Assembly (NCBI GenBank): GCA_017407125.1
Contig: JAFQXE010000026.1
Span: 60,307-124,306, forward strand
Direction: 5' to 3'
DNA: 64,000 nucleotides
Source: Thermoguttaceae bacterium
GTDB taxonomy: Bacteria; Planctomycetota; Planctomycetia; Pirellulales; Thermoguttaceae
Within the stretch, counting starts at the first letter, position 1. Each line of letters begins with the position of its first letter. The notes beneath the pieces are model-generated. The model was not told where the DNA came from, did not search any database, and saw only the letters and a list, made by a program, of their open reading frames with translations. Positions 50,198 through 60,800 of the stretch are shown here, one piece after another. A program made the translations under genes and the position numbers.

Positions 50198-53100
50198 ATG
50201 AACGCAACACGACGAACGTTTTTGAAATCCGTTTTGGCGGGAGCGCAGCTGTTGGCTGCCAGTCCCCTATCTGGGCTTGTAACAGCGGAGGAATCGCAAG
50301 CAGCGACGAATTCGATTCTGGACGATTTCCTTTCTCCACCGCAGGAGGCGAAACCGGGCGCGTACTGGTTTTTTATGAACGGGAACATGTCCAAAGAAGG
50401 CATGGCGGCAGACCTGGCGGCTATGACCCAGGCGGGGCTGGCGCGCGCGATCCCTCTGGAAGTTACGCTGGGCGCTGTACCGGCAGGCGTCAAGTACCTG
50501 TCGGATGAATGGCTGGACTGCTGGCGGTTCGCAGCGGCGGAAGCGGAAAAGCGGGGAATCGACCTGACCATTCCCGCCGGTCCCGGCTGGTGCGGCGCGG
50601 GCGGGTCGTGGATTGAGCCGGAAGATTCCATGCAGCATCTGCGCTGTTCTGTTACAAAAGTCTCCGGACCAGGCACGGTCGAAGTCGAGTTGCCGGTTCC
50701 TCAACCGCGAGTTCCCTATTTCGGAATGGGGTCGCTGGACAACTGCAAACAGGCGTGGGAGAACTTCTATCGAGACGTCGCCGTCGTTGCCTATCCGACG
50801 CCGAAAGAGGAATACCGTCTTGCCGACTGGGAAGAGAAAGCGCTGTTTTATCGTCCGCCGTACTCGTCCGTACGCGGCGTTAAGCCGTATTTGTCGCCTG
50901 TTACAACTGAAGCGCCCGCGGACGCCGTTGTTGAGTTTGACAGGATTATCGACGTCTCCCGGTTTATGGACGCCAACGGTAAACTCCGATGGACGGTTCC
51001 GGAGGGCGACTGGACGATTCTGCGTCTGGGTCGCCGTCTGACGGGACAGACAACGCGTCCGGCGCCGAGTTCCGGGCTAGGCTTGGAATGTGACAAGTTC
51101 GAGAAGACCGGATTCGATCGCCAGTATTCGGAATTCCTGTCCAAAATCCTGGACGTGGGCAAGTTTTCAACGTTACATCACGACAGCTGGGAGATGAGTT
51201 CTCAGAACTGGTCGGAAAATTTCCGCCGTCATTTTATCGAAAAGCGCGGCTACGACCCGCTGCCGTGGACGCCTGTCATGTTCGGCATTCCGGTCGAGAG
51301 CGTCGAGAAGTCCGAGCGGTTCCTCTGGGATTTGCGACGCACGTCGCAGGAACTCGTCTATGAAAACAACGTCGAGTACATGAAACGCGTCGGCGCTCAG
51401 CGGGACTTGAAGTTCTCGACGGAGGCGTACGACCTCAACCCGGCGGGCGACTTGTACCTGTTCCGCTCGGCGGACGTCCCGATGGGGGAATTCTGGTCGC
51501 ATAATTATGGGCTGAGTTCGGAATTCAGCGTTATCGAAGCAGTTTCCAGCGGTCACACCTGCGGAAAGAAGATTATTGGCGCGGAGGCGTTCACGTCGAC
51601 CAACGACCGATGGCGCCAGTACCCGGGAGTTATGAAACAGCAAACGGACTGGGCGCTGTGCGCCGGGATTAACCGGTTTATCTTCCACCGAATGTTCCAT
51701 CAACCGACCGACGACAACCGTCCGGGATTTTCGCTGGCGCATCACGGGGTTCATTGGGACAGGACGCAAACATGGTGGAACATGGCGGGCGCGTATCATC
51801 TGTATGTCGCCCGATGTCAGGCTCTGTTACAGCGCGGGCTGCCCTCGGCGGACATTCTCTATTTGGACAGGGAAGGCGCGCCGACGGTGTTTACGCCGCC
51901 CAATTCCTCCATGTCGTTGATCGAGTTTCCCGAGCGGATGGAATACAACTTTGATGGCTGCTGTCCCGACACGCTCATTGAACGCGCATCAGTCAAAGAC
52001 GGTCGAATCGTTTTCCCGGACGGCATGACGTATTCCGTTTTGGTTCTGCCGGACTGCGATGCCATGACAGTTGCGCTTGCTGAAAAGCTGCGTCAGCTTC
52101 ACGATGTCGGCGCGATTATCGTCGGGAGACGTCCGAAACAGTCGCCGTCGCTGGCGGAACTGGATCAAGACAAACGCGTTGCTCAACTGACGGATTTCCT
52201 GCCGGAATCGCTGCCGTCGCAGTTTGAACAGGACGGCTTCAACCTCAACCAGACCATTCAAAAGGCAAAATGGGTTTGGTCTGATCGCAATTATTATCGA
52301 GTTGAACCGGGCGTTGAAAAGACGTTTGTTCGGGAGATTGAGCTTTCCAGCGAATACAGCGGACAAGCCGTCGCCGCGATTGCCGCCGACAACAAATGCA
52401 CGCTTGTCGTCAACGGTCAAACCGTCGGGACGTGTTACAACTTCAAGTTTGCTGAAAAGCTCTTTGTCGGCTCAGCGTTCAAGCCGGGGAAGAACCGGAT
52501 TGAAGCGAGGGTGTTCAATGGGGGCGAAGAGCCGACGCCAGCAGCGTTCCTTGCAGCGATTGAGATTCTCGACGGGGAAAAGAAAACGATTGTTTCCGAT
52601 TCCAGCTGGTCTTGCGAATCGCAGCCCGCGGCGGAGTTGGGCGCGTACAACATGTCGCCGTGGGGGCTGAGCCTCGACGCGGATTCCAAGACGTATCCCG
52701 CGTTCAGTTCGACAAAGGCTCTGTTACAAAGCAGAGGAATCTCACCCGACTTCGAATCGACCGGGCTGGTTCGCTGGATTCATCGCATTGACGGCGCGTC
52801 GCACGTCTATTTTATCGCCAACTGCATGCCAGAGCCGCAAACGGCGTCCTGTACGTTCCGGGCGACCGGCAAATCCGTTCAGCTCTGGAATCCGTACTCC
52901 GGCAAACGCTATCGGGTGGACGACAAGCAAGACTCCGCCGGACTCACGACGATTCTCGTTCCCTTCGCGCCGTCGGAAAGCTGGTTTGTCGTCTTCGAGC
53001 CGGAACCGACCCCGGACGAGTCTAAACTACCACCGCTGTCAGGGTTGCTGAAACGCGATACAAGCTCCGTCAAGACGATTGAACTGTCACAATTTATCGT

Positions 53101-53581
53101 TACGTTCAATCAGAACGCGGCGACGGGGCGGAACATGGAGTCGGGAAAAGAAAAGACCGTCGTTTTCGAGACGCCGTCGGACTGGTCGACAAGCTCTGAC
53201 CCGTATATTCGCTACTATTCCGGTCAGGCGCGGTACGAAACGAGCTTTGACCTTGACGCCTCGGCGCTGAATGCGAAATCCGCCGTCTTGGACTTGGGCG
53301 ACGTCTGCGTCATGGCTCAGGCAGAACTCAACGGGCAAGACCTCGGAACGCTCTGGCTGGCTCCGTGGACGGTTGACGTTCCCGTCTCGCTGCTGCGAGA
53401 GAAGAACAACGTCCTGAAAATCACCGTCGCCAACCTGTGGTGCAACCGCCTCATCGGCGACGCTGCGCTTCCGTCTGAACAGCGATCGACCTGGACCAGC
53501 CCCGGCGGCTTCTTCGGTCCCAACGACCCGCTCCAACCATCCGGTCTGCTCAGTCCGGTTAAGATTCTATTAGAGGAATAA
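50198..53581 (+). CDS. Tat-exported GH106-like glycosidase (alpha-L-rhamnosidase type)
   Basis: About 1127 residues. The twin-arginine signal (MNATRRTFLKSVLAGAQLLAAS) is followed by a long multi-domain glycosidase. Blocks typical of GH106 and relatives are KPGAYWFFMNGNMSKEGM, ADLAAMTQAGLARAIPLEV, IPAGPGWCGAGGSWIEPEDS, LECDKFEKTGFDRQYSEFL and GVHWDRTQTWWNMAGAYHLY, with a C-terminal beta-sandwich (KNNVLKITVANLWCNRLIGD). GH106 enzymes release L-rhamnose from plant rhamnogalacturonan and flavonoid glycosides. The start at 50198 begins the Tat signal; the frame is open to 50135. This fits with the beta-helix, CE15 and acetyl-xylan-esterase-like proteins as a pectin/hemicellulose toolkit. The exact linkage specificity is uncertain. 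Confidence 0.88.
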   Translation: MNATRRTFLKSVLAGAQLLAASPLSGLVTAEESQAATNSILDDFLSPPQEAKPGAYWFFMNGNMSKEGMAADLAAMTQAGLARAIPLEVTLGAVPAGVKYLSDEWLDCWRFAAAEAEKRGIDLTIPAGPGWCGAGGSWIEPEDSMQHLRCSVTKVSGPGTVEVELPVPQPRVPYFGMGSLDNCKQAWENFYRDVAVVAYPTPKEEYRLADWEEKALFYRPPYSSVRGVKPYLSPVTTEAPADAVVEFDRIIDVSRFMDANGKLRWTVPEGDWTILRLGRRLTGQTTRPAPSSGLGLECDKFEKTGFDRQYSEFLSKILDVGKFSTLHHDSWEMSSQNWSENFRRHFIEKRGYDPLPWTPVMFGIPVESVEKSERFLWDLRRTSQELVYENNVEYMKRVGAQRDLKFSTEAYDLNPAGDLYLFRSADVPMGEFWSHNYGLSSEFSVIEAVSSGHTCGKKIIGAEAFTSTNDRWRQYPGVMKQQTDWALCAGINRFIFHRMFHQPTDDNRPGFSLAHHGVHWDRTQTWWNMAGAYHLYVARCQALLQRGLPSADILYLDREGAPTVFTPPNSSMSLIEFPERMEYNFDGCCPDTLIERASVKDGRIVFPDGMTYSVLVLPDCDAMTVALAEKLRQLHDVGAIIVGRRPKQSPSLAELDQDKRVAQLTDFLPESLPSQFEQDGFNLNQTIQKAKWVWSDRNYYRVEPGVEKTFVREIELSSEYSGQAVAAIAADNKCTLVVNGQTVGTCYNFKFAEKLFVGSAFKPGKNRIEARVFNGGEEPTPAAFLAAIEILDGEKKTIVSDSSWSCESQPAAELGAYNMSPWGLSLDADSKTYPAFSSTKALLQSRGISPDFESTGLVRWIHRIDGASHVYFIANCMPEPQTASCTFRATGKSVQLWNPYSGKRYRVDDKQDSAGLTTILVPFAPSESWFVVFEPEPTPDESKLPPLSGLLKRDTSSVKTIELSQFIVTFNQNAATGRNMESGKEKTVVFETPSDWSTSSDPYIRYYSGQARYETSFDLDASALNAKSAVLDLGDVCVMAQAELNGQDLGTLWLAPWTVDVPVSLLREKNNVLKITVANLWCNRLIGDAALPSEQRSTWTSPGGFFGPNDPLQPSGLLSPVKILLEE

Positions 53582-53596
53582 TACAAGAATAAACAA

Positions 53597-53625
53597 AAAG
53601 AACGGCGCTAAAAACGCCGTTCTTT
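53597..53625. terminator. Bidirectional terminator
   Basis: An 11-bp perfect stem (AAAGAACGGCG/CGCCGTTCTTT) with a 7-base loop, AT-rich on both sides. It lies between the convergent GH106-like and DUF1559 genes. Confidence 0.85.
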
Positions 53626-53656
53626 CTATATTATCCGATTGTTTGATGCGCCCGGA

Positions 53657-54778
53657 CTACTTGATTTCCTTGGTATCCGGAATCATCTGACCGTCTTTGC
53701 GGCTGCCGTGGAGAGCGTGAATCTGTCCTTCAATGCCGTAATGGACTCGGTGAACAGAGGCGTCTGCAAACGCCATGTTCATAGACGATGCGTGAGCGGA
53801 ACCGAATCGCCAGAAGTAGTTTTGCCACGGGAACCCGCCCGGAACGTTGTTAACGTCGTGAAGCGGCGGCATAAGGAAATTTGCGACAGTGTAAGCGTTT
53901 TTATCTCCTTTTTCAAACAACAAATCCTGAGTGCCTTTGAGATTGGCGTCGTTGTTGACGGCGTCGTAATCCTCTGCAGTTCGACCATAGCACCAGCGAA
54001 GAACGTCCGGGTCGTGTCCGACGTACATGGATTCGTTATCGCCGCGGCACTGAGCAACGCCGTTATAGGCTTTCGCGTCGACGAATTTTTCTCCAACCAT
54101 ATACGTGTTACTCAAACCGTCAGTAACGTCGTTTCTGCCGATCTCGGTAGCGCAATAAAATATACCGTTGTTTTTCTGGCGATGATTTGGGTTTTCCGGC
54201 CAGTTCTGTCCAGTTGTCAATTTTGGATCGAAATTCGGCTTACCGGTGTTGGGGAACGTACCGTACATGTTTTTCCCATATGAACCCGCGTTACCAGCGT
54301 AGTCTGTACGGCAGTAATAGTCCGGCTTGTTGGCGTTGTTCATCTGAATAGCCGTAACGTTATTGCAGATATCTGCTTTACGGCGCGTTGGGCAGTTCAT
54401 AACCGCAATCGGAGTTTGAACCATCTCCGTCAGAGCGTTGCGAAGCTCTGAATCGCGTTTGCCCAAGCCTTTGTCGTGAAGAGCGGTTTGGTCAATGTAC
54501 GGCAGAACGTTAAAAATCCAGCCGCCGGGCTGATGGCGCCCTACGCCGGCGTTCGGGTCGCCGACCCATACGTTGTTCCAACCGGCGGTGGGGAAGAACC
54601 CGTGAGCTGTTTCGTGGTTAAGGCAGCCGGTTGCCAGCTGACGAATATGGTTGGTACAGGTCATACGACGCGCAGACTCTCTGGCGTTATACACAGCAGG
54701 CAAAAGCAACCCGACCAAAACGGCAATGATCGAAATTACAACCAATAATTCAACAAGTGTAAATCCGTTACGTTTCAT
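53657..54778 (-). CDS. DUF1559 pseudopilin-like protein, copy 3
   Basis: 373 residues. It begins [20 protein letters not shown] and continues LLPAVYNARESARRMTC, the prepilin-like N-terminus. Central blocks (WIFNVLPYIDQTALHDKG, CPTRRKAD, DYAGNAGSYG, NNGIFYCATEIGRNDVTDGL, SNTYMVGEKFVD) are those of the longer, classic DUF1559 proteins, so this one differs from the two shorter copies at 18068 and 21814. The H-X9-DG motif is changed to H-ASSMNMAFA-DA. I chose the start at 54778 so that the short basic segment precedes the hydrophobic helix; an upstream ATG at 54799 is possible. It lies directly behind the giant PEP-CTERM gene on the same strand. Confidence 0.92.
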   Translation of the reverse strand: MKRNGFTLVELLVVISIIAVLVGLLLPAVYNARESARRMTCTNHIRQLATGCLNHETAHGFFPTAGWNNVWVGDPNAGVGRHQPGGWIFNVLPYIDQTALHDKGLGKRDSELRNALTEMVQTPIAVMNCPTRRKADICNNVTAIQMNNANKPDYYCRTDYAGNAGSYGKNMYGTFPNTGKPNFDPKLTTGQNWPENPNHRQKNNGIFYCATEIGRNDVTDGLSNTYMVGEKFVDAKAYNGVAQCRGDNESMYVGHDPDVLRWCYGRTAEDYDAVNNDANLKGTQDLLFEKGDKNAYTVANFLMPPLHDVNNVPGGFPWQNYFWRFGSAHASSMNMAFADASVHRVHYGIEGQIHALHGSRKDGQMIPDTKEIK

Positions 54779-54820
54779 AAATCCTGACTGGTTTTTCAAT
54801 AATGGTTATTGAATGTTAAT

Positions 54821-54850
54821 GCGAGAGATCCGCTTGCGCTTCCCTCTCGC
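54821..54850 (-). repeat. GCGAGAG hairpin, relative of the one at 10387
   Basis: On the minus strand GCGAGAGGGAAGCGC is followed after a short loop by TCTCTCGC, nearly the same as at 10387-10415. It lies just behind the stop of the giant PEP-CTERM gene. Confidence 0.5.
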
Positions 54851-54878
54851 GCTCCGATATAAATATCGATGACTTTAG

Positions 54879-57800
54879 TTATCGACTTTTCTTTTGGCGA
54901 ATAAAGTACAGTCCCATCGCGCCGAGCATCAACAGCGCCCAGGTTGACGGTTCCGGGACTCCAGAGCCGGGTTCCGGTCCAGGCGGAATGGGTCCCGCGC
55001 CAAGACCGATCAGCCACAGGCCATCGTTTCTGCTTAGCAGATCAAACATGCCTGTGTAATTCCCAAGCGTTGGCGTAATGCTCGTGTCAAAGCCCTCATC
55101 AGAAACCAGCTTGTATTCCGAGCCTTCCGCCGCCCAAAGGGCTGCATCGGTGTCGCCTGCTTCAAAGAACAGCTTGATTATCGAGTTGGAATCAATGACA
55201 AATGAGCCGTTGTCAGCGATAAATAGCCTGTCAAAAGATTGCTGAGCCGGGTCTTCGTTATAGGAACTGAACTCGAACAATCCCGTCGCGCCTGTTTCAA
55301 TAATCGCGTTGCCGTAGACGGTCAAATCGCCAACGGAATTGCCTGGCGAAAGCGTTGCGCCATTCTTAACAATCAAATTGCCGTTGTACTGACCTTTGAA
55401 GTCCAGTTCGCCATTGGAAACCGTAAAGTCGCCAGCGCTGAACTGGGTTCCGTCCGCCTTAATCTTGAGCTTGCCCTCGCCTGTCTTGGAGACGTTTCCG
55501 CCAGAGATGGTCGTATTGCTGGTTGTGAAGTCCAGCGATTTTTCGCTCGTGGGAACGTTGTATTCCAACGTAGCGCCGTTAGCAATTTCAATCGAGCTGT
55601 TCGCTTTAACAGCGTCTCCAGTGAGTTGAAGAATGCCTTCGGAGACGGTTGTTGCTGTTGAATAAGTATTGTCGCCAGAAAGCGTCAACGTTCCAGCGCC
55701 CTGTTTAACCAGAGGAATAAAATTCCCGTCAGGATCAAAGATTTGGGAGGAAATCGTCAGTTTGGCGTCTTCGGCGACGGTAATCTTTCCTGCGCCAGCG
55801 GCGCCTAAATTACGAAGCGTGATTCTATTAGCGGTAATGACATTGTCCGTTCCGCCCTGAACGTTGATAGCGTTATCAAAAACATAGTTGCCATACGTAT
55901 CGTTGCCCTGAGCGCCTTGGACTGTAGTAATATAGCCGCTGTTCATATTGACAACCGCGTCAACGGTAACGTGAGCTTTTTGGTCCGCTGTCGCATCATT
56001 GTGCAGCGTTCCGCCGTTTTGCAGGTTGATCGTTCCAACTGATCCGTCAGTATAGCCAATAATATCGCCGTGACCAGCCAGAACAGACGTTGCACCGTCA
56101 ACAGTAACAGTACTTCCCGCCGCCAGCGTTCCTTTTTGTCCCACTTTGGTCAGTCTCAGCGTTCCTTCATTGACGAACGTTTCAGACGTATAAGTACAAT
56201 CGCCGGAAAGAACCAGCTCGCCAGCTCCCAATTTAACCAGCGGAATAAAATTCCCGTCAGGATTGAAAATTTGCGAGGAAATCGTCAGTTTGGCGTTTTC
56301 GGCGACGGTAATCTTTCCTGCGCCAGCAGCGCCTAAATTACGAAGCGTGATTCTATTAGCGTTAATGACATTGTCCGTTCCGCCCAGAACGTTGATTGCG
56401 TTATCAAAAACATAGTTGCCATACGTTGAGCTGCCATCGCCGTTTTCAGCTGAAATGACGCCGCTGTTCATGTTGACAACCGCGCCCATGGTAATGTGGG
56501 CGTCTGTTGAATCGTTATGCAGCGTTCCGCCGTCGGTCAAATTGATAGTTGCAACTGTTCCATCGGTATATCCAAAAATGTCGCCATGCCCTGTTACAAC
56601 AGAGGAATCGCCGACAACGGTTAACGTACTGCCTGTTGCCAGAGTTCCCTTTTGACCAGTTTTAGTCAGGTTGAGCGTTCCGGCAGAAACCGTTGTCTCG
56701 CCGGTATACGTATTGTCGCCAGAAAGCGTCAGCGTACCAGCGCCGAGCTTGGTTACGTCGCCGGAGCCGGAAATAACGCCTGCGATTGTCAGTTCCTTGT
56801 TAGCGGCAACCTCGAAAGTTCCGCTGGCTTGCATATCAACTGAACCGTTATAGGTAACAGCCGATTGGTCGCCTTCGATAAACTTCGCGCCCTTCTTATT
56901 CGTTTCGTCAATCGTCCACGAAGGAGCGGAAATATCATCTGAATTGGCGAGATAATAATCCGAAGATGGAGTCGGCGGATCCGGCGGTTGAGGACCGTCC
57001 AGTTTCTTGAGAACAAGATTGTTGTCTGCCGTTGCCAGATACCAGCTTGTCGTTGCCGCATTGCTAACGTTTACCTGAAGGTTAGTCAAATCCGCAGTCA
57101 GACCGCTGGTTTGCATCAGAACGTATCCGGCATCAGGCGCGTTGTTCCACCACGTAGTTTCGGAGCCGTTGTTGAACGTCAGGTTAATCGTTCCAGACGT
57201 CAGAGTTGCAGCGCCGGTTGTCAAAACATCGTAATCTGTACTAAAGAAATCAAAGTTGACAGTACCGCCAGTAACGGCAAAGTCGCCAATTGTAATTGCT
57301 GCCGCCGAAGCGGAGTCGCCCAGAGTGAGCGTACCGCCGTTGAGCGTAACGGCAGACGCGATTGACGGAGCAGCGTCGATAAACGTTGCGCCGGTGGCAA
57401 CAGTAACGCCGGAGGAAACGAGACTTCCCGTATTGGTCAAATGCAACGTCCCTTCAGAAACGGTTGTTGCGCCGGTGTACGTGTTAGCGGCTGTCAGCTT
57501 CATCGTACCAGCGCCGGTCTTGGTAAATCCGCCGTCACTTTTAATAATGCCGTCAACGGTCAACGTTCCAGACGGGACGTTAAACGTTGCCGTCGCGCCG
57601 GCATTAATATGGATGCGAGATTTAATCGTCGAGTTTCCAGTCGAAGTAATCGTTCCAGTTCGAGTTGCAAAGTCGAATCCCGTTCCGTTGTCGGCATAGC
57701 CGTTTTCGGCTTCCACCAAACCGTCTTCCAGCGTCAGATTTTTAATGTGAGTAAAGGTGTACGGAATGAGCGTACCGCGAATGGTAACGTCAGGCGGCGA

Positions 57801-60800
57801 TCCAGCTCCGTAACCAAACTGGTTAGAATACTGTAAATCCAAAACAGCGTTCTTTTCAATGGTAATCGGACCAGAGCCGAGGTTGGTGGGAGAGGTATTG
57901 CCGCCTTTGGAAATAACTCGCCCTTCTTTGATCTCAAATCCGCCCTGGAAGCTGTTTTCAGCCGTCAAATACAACGTGCCTTCGCCATATTTAACGACCT
58001 TGCCGGCGCCGTTTTCGGAACGAATAACGCTGGAAACGTTCAGTTGAGTATTGGCGTCGGTTGTGATGTCAAGCGTGACGTTATTGCGAACCAGAAGGAC
58101 GGCTGAAATCGTTGAAACGGTGGGATTTTCAGCCGACGCGCCGTCCAATGCGTGCGAGTAAACCTTGGTGTTGTTATTGTACATGTCAAACGTACTGCCG
58201 CTGGTCGCTTTCGCCGTACCGCCATACATGTGAAGTTGAACATTAAGGAGCGTTTCGTTTTCAACTGTCGTGTCAAACGTACCGTAGACGTTAATGATTG
58301 ATGTTGTATCTGCGTTGTGTCCTATTGAGTCTTTCGCGGCGCCAAGCAGCGACGCTCCCGGACCAATGGTAACCTGGCTAAATCGTCTGCCGGTATTACC
58401 CAAGGCATTTGCCATCGTTACCGTTCCTTCCTGAATTTCAAAATTGCCGGTTGTCGTTGAGGTCAGAGAAAGATTTCCCGCCCCGGTTTTGACCGTCTTG
58501 CCAGAGCCGTTATTGGCAATTGTATAACCAATTTCCATTGACTCGCCTTCTCCGACAGCGTATTCCAGAATTGCGTTGTTGGTAACAGGAGCGTTTCCGA
58601 GCGTTCCAGCGCCGGCAACCTTGAGCGTACCGGCGTTAATCGTCGTTCCTCCGGTGTAATTGTTGGTTCCGGAGAGAGTCAGCGTTCCAGAGCCGGACTT
58701 GACCAGCGCGCCTTCGCCGGAAATGACGCCGGCGAATTCAGTCGCAGCGTTGTTATTGAGCGTCAAGGCGAATCCGCCGTTGTTGACGGTTCCCGTTCCA
58801 GACAGATTGTTGAGCGTCTGAGCGGCGCCCATCGTAATCGCGCTGTTGTTTGTAACGGATGAAGAGCTGGCAATTGCGTTTTCAGCCGTCAAAGCCAACG
58901 TGCCGCTTGTAATTGTCGTAGCTCCGGTATAGGTATTGGCGCCGGAAAGAGTTAGCGTTCCATACCCCGTTTTGTTCAACGCTTTTGAACCGGAGACGTT
59001 GGAGAGCGTCAGATTGTAGCTGTCGCCGACTTCAAATTCGCCGTCGGCGTTCAAAATAACAGGCTTTCCGTATGTAACATTGAGATTTCCGCCTGACATA
59101 AGTTTGGCGCCCAGTTTGGCATCGCCGTCGATTGTCCAGTTCGCTGCGTCCAAGTCAGACTGCAGATTGGCGAGATAGTATTTGGAAGCCGTCGGCGAGA
59201 CTTCGGTTGCCATCAAATAGATGCCGCCGTTGTCATAGTCCACCCACCAGCTGGGGCTTTCAACGCCGTCTACTGTTACTTTCATGTTACTAACGCCGCC
59301 AAGCCAGCTGGTAATATCGATTAGCTCGTAACCGTACTCGCCGGCGTTACTCCACCATGCTAATTCGTCGCCATTGTTAAACGTCAAATTGATAAAACCG
59401 TTTTCCAAGTTGGCAGTAGGAGTTTCAAGGTAGTCCCAATCGTCGCCTAAGAAACTGTTCATGTCAAAGCTGATAGAACCGCCGTTTGTGAGCGTCAGAT
59501 TGCTGATTGTCAGCGTAGCTGAAGCAGACGTATTTCCAACAACAAATTGACCTCCATTGATTGTAACAGGAGGCTCAGCGCTCAAGAATCCAACTTCCAG
59601 TTTGCCGCCGTTGATTATAATGCTGTCGGTTGACAGGATTTCTGCTGAAAGAACGCCGCTATTAACGGTTGTGGAACCTTCGTAATCAGCTCTGGTCAAG
59701 GTTAGTTTTCCGGTTCCGGATTTAATCAAATTGCCATCGCCGGTAACGTCATTGGTCATTGTAACCGTGTCATTGAATCCGAAATCAACAGAACCTTCAT
59801 TAATATTAATTGTTCCTGTATATTCGGAAGCGTTCCCCGACAGACGGAGCGTACCTTTACCGATCTTGTTGATGTTTCCGGAACCGGTTGTGGCGCCTGC
59901 TTGGTCGATTGTGTATCCTTCAGCAACGTTGAAATCTGTATTGACGCCCATGTTCAGCGCGCCGGTGTGAGTTGCCGTCGTTTCTCCATTGCGAGGATCG
60001 GTAAAGAACACGTCCAGCTTGTCGATGCCGTTGGGCGACCACGCTCGGGTCATGTCCTTGATTCTGGAAACTTCATACCGCAGTTCCGCAGACGCTTTCA
60101 CAACGAGGTCGTCGACAAGACTGCGTTTATAGCCAGAGTTGCCAGAGTAGCCTTCAAGCTGAATGAAGTTGTCAAGAAATCCTTTGCCGGTCTGGAAAGA
60201 CGATATTAATTTATCGTTTACATACAGACTGACGTCAACAGGAGAAGTTCCGTCAAAATCGGGAACGAAAAATACCACTCGGACGTCCGCCCAGTCGTCA
60301 GTTAATTCATACGTTCCAGCCCCAAAATTCTGCTGGGCTTGACCGTTCGTACCGTCAAAAATCTGAATTCCGCCGTTTCTGCGGAACAGAATTCCAACGC
60401 CATCGGAGCCATTAACGTTGGCAGTTCGTTTGGATTCAGTCAAGCCAAACATCACTGCCGCCCAGTTTGACGAATCTGCAGCTTCATCAAATTGAGGCGC
60501 AACGCGGAAGCTGATATCGTACATTCGTCCGCCTTCATCGGCTGCGGACATGGCGCCTACGTTGGCGAAGTTATAATCGGGAGAAGCGTGGCTCTGGCTC
60601 TGATCGTTGCCGCTAGCGCTCAGCGTTGCAAAAAACAGAGAGCCTTTGCATTTTCCTTCATAGTCGCCGCTGCCAACCTGAATTTGGTTATTGCTTTTAA
60701 CGCCGATTGTATATCCCATCGCGCCCAGCAAACCGCCGAATCGATCCGGCTCGTCGTTGCTGGACGGTCCGCCGATATTGGGACCTGTCGCATTGGCTTT

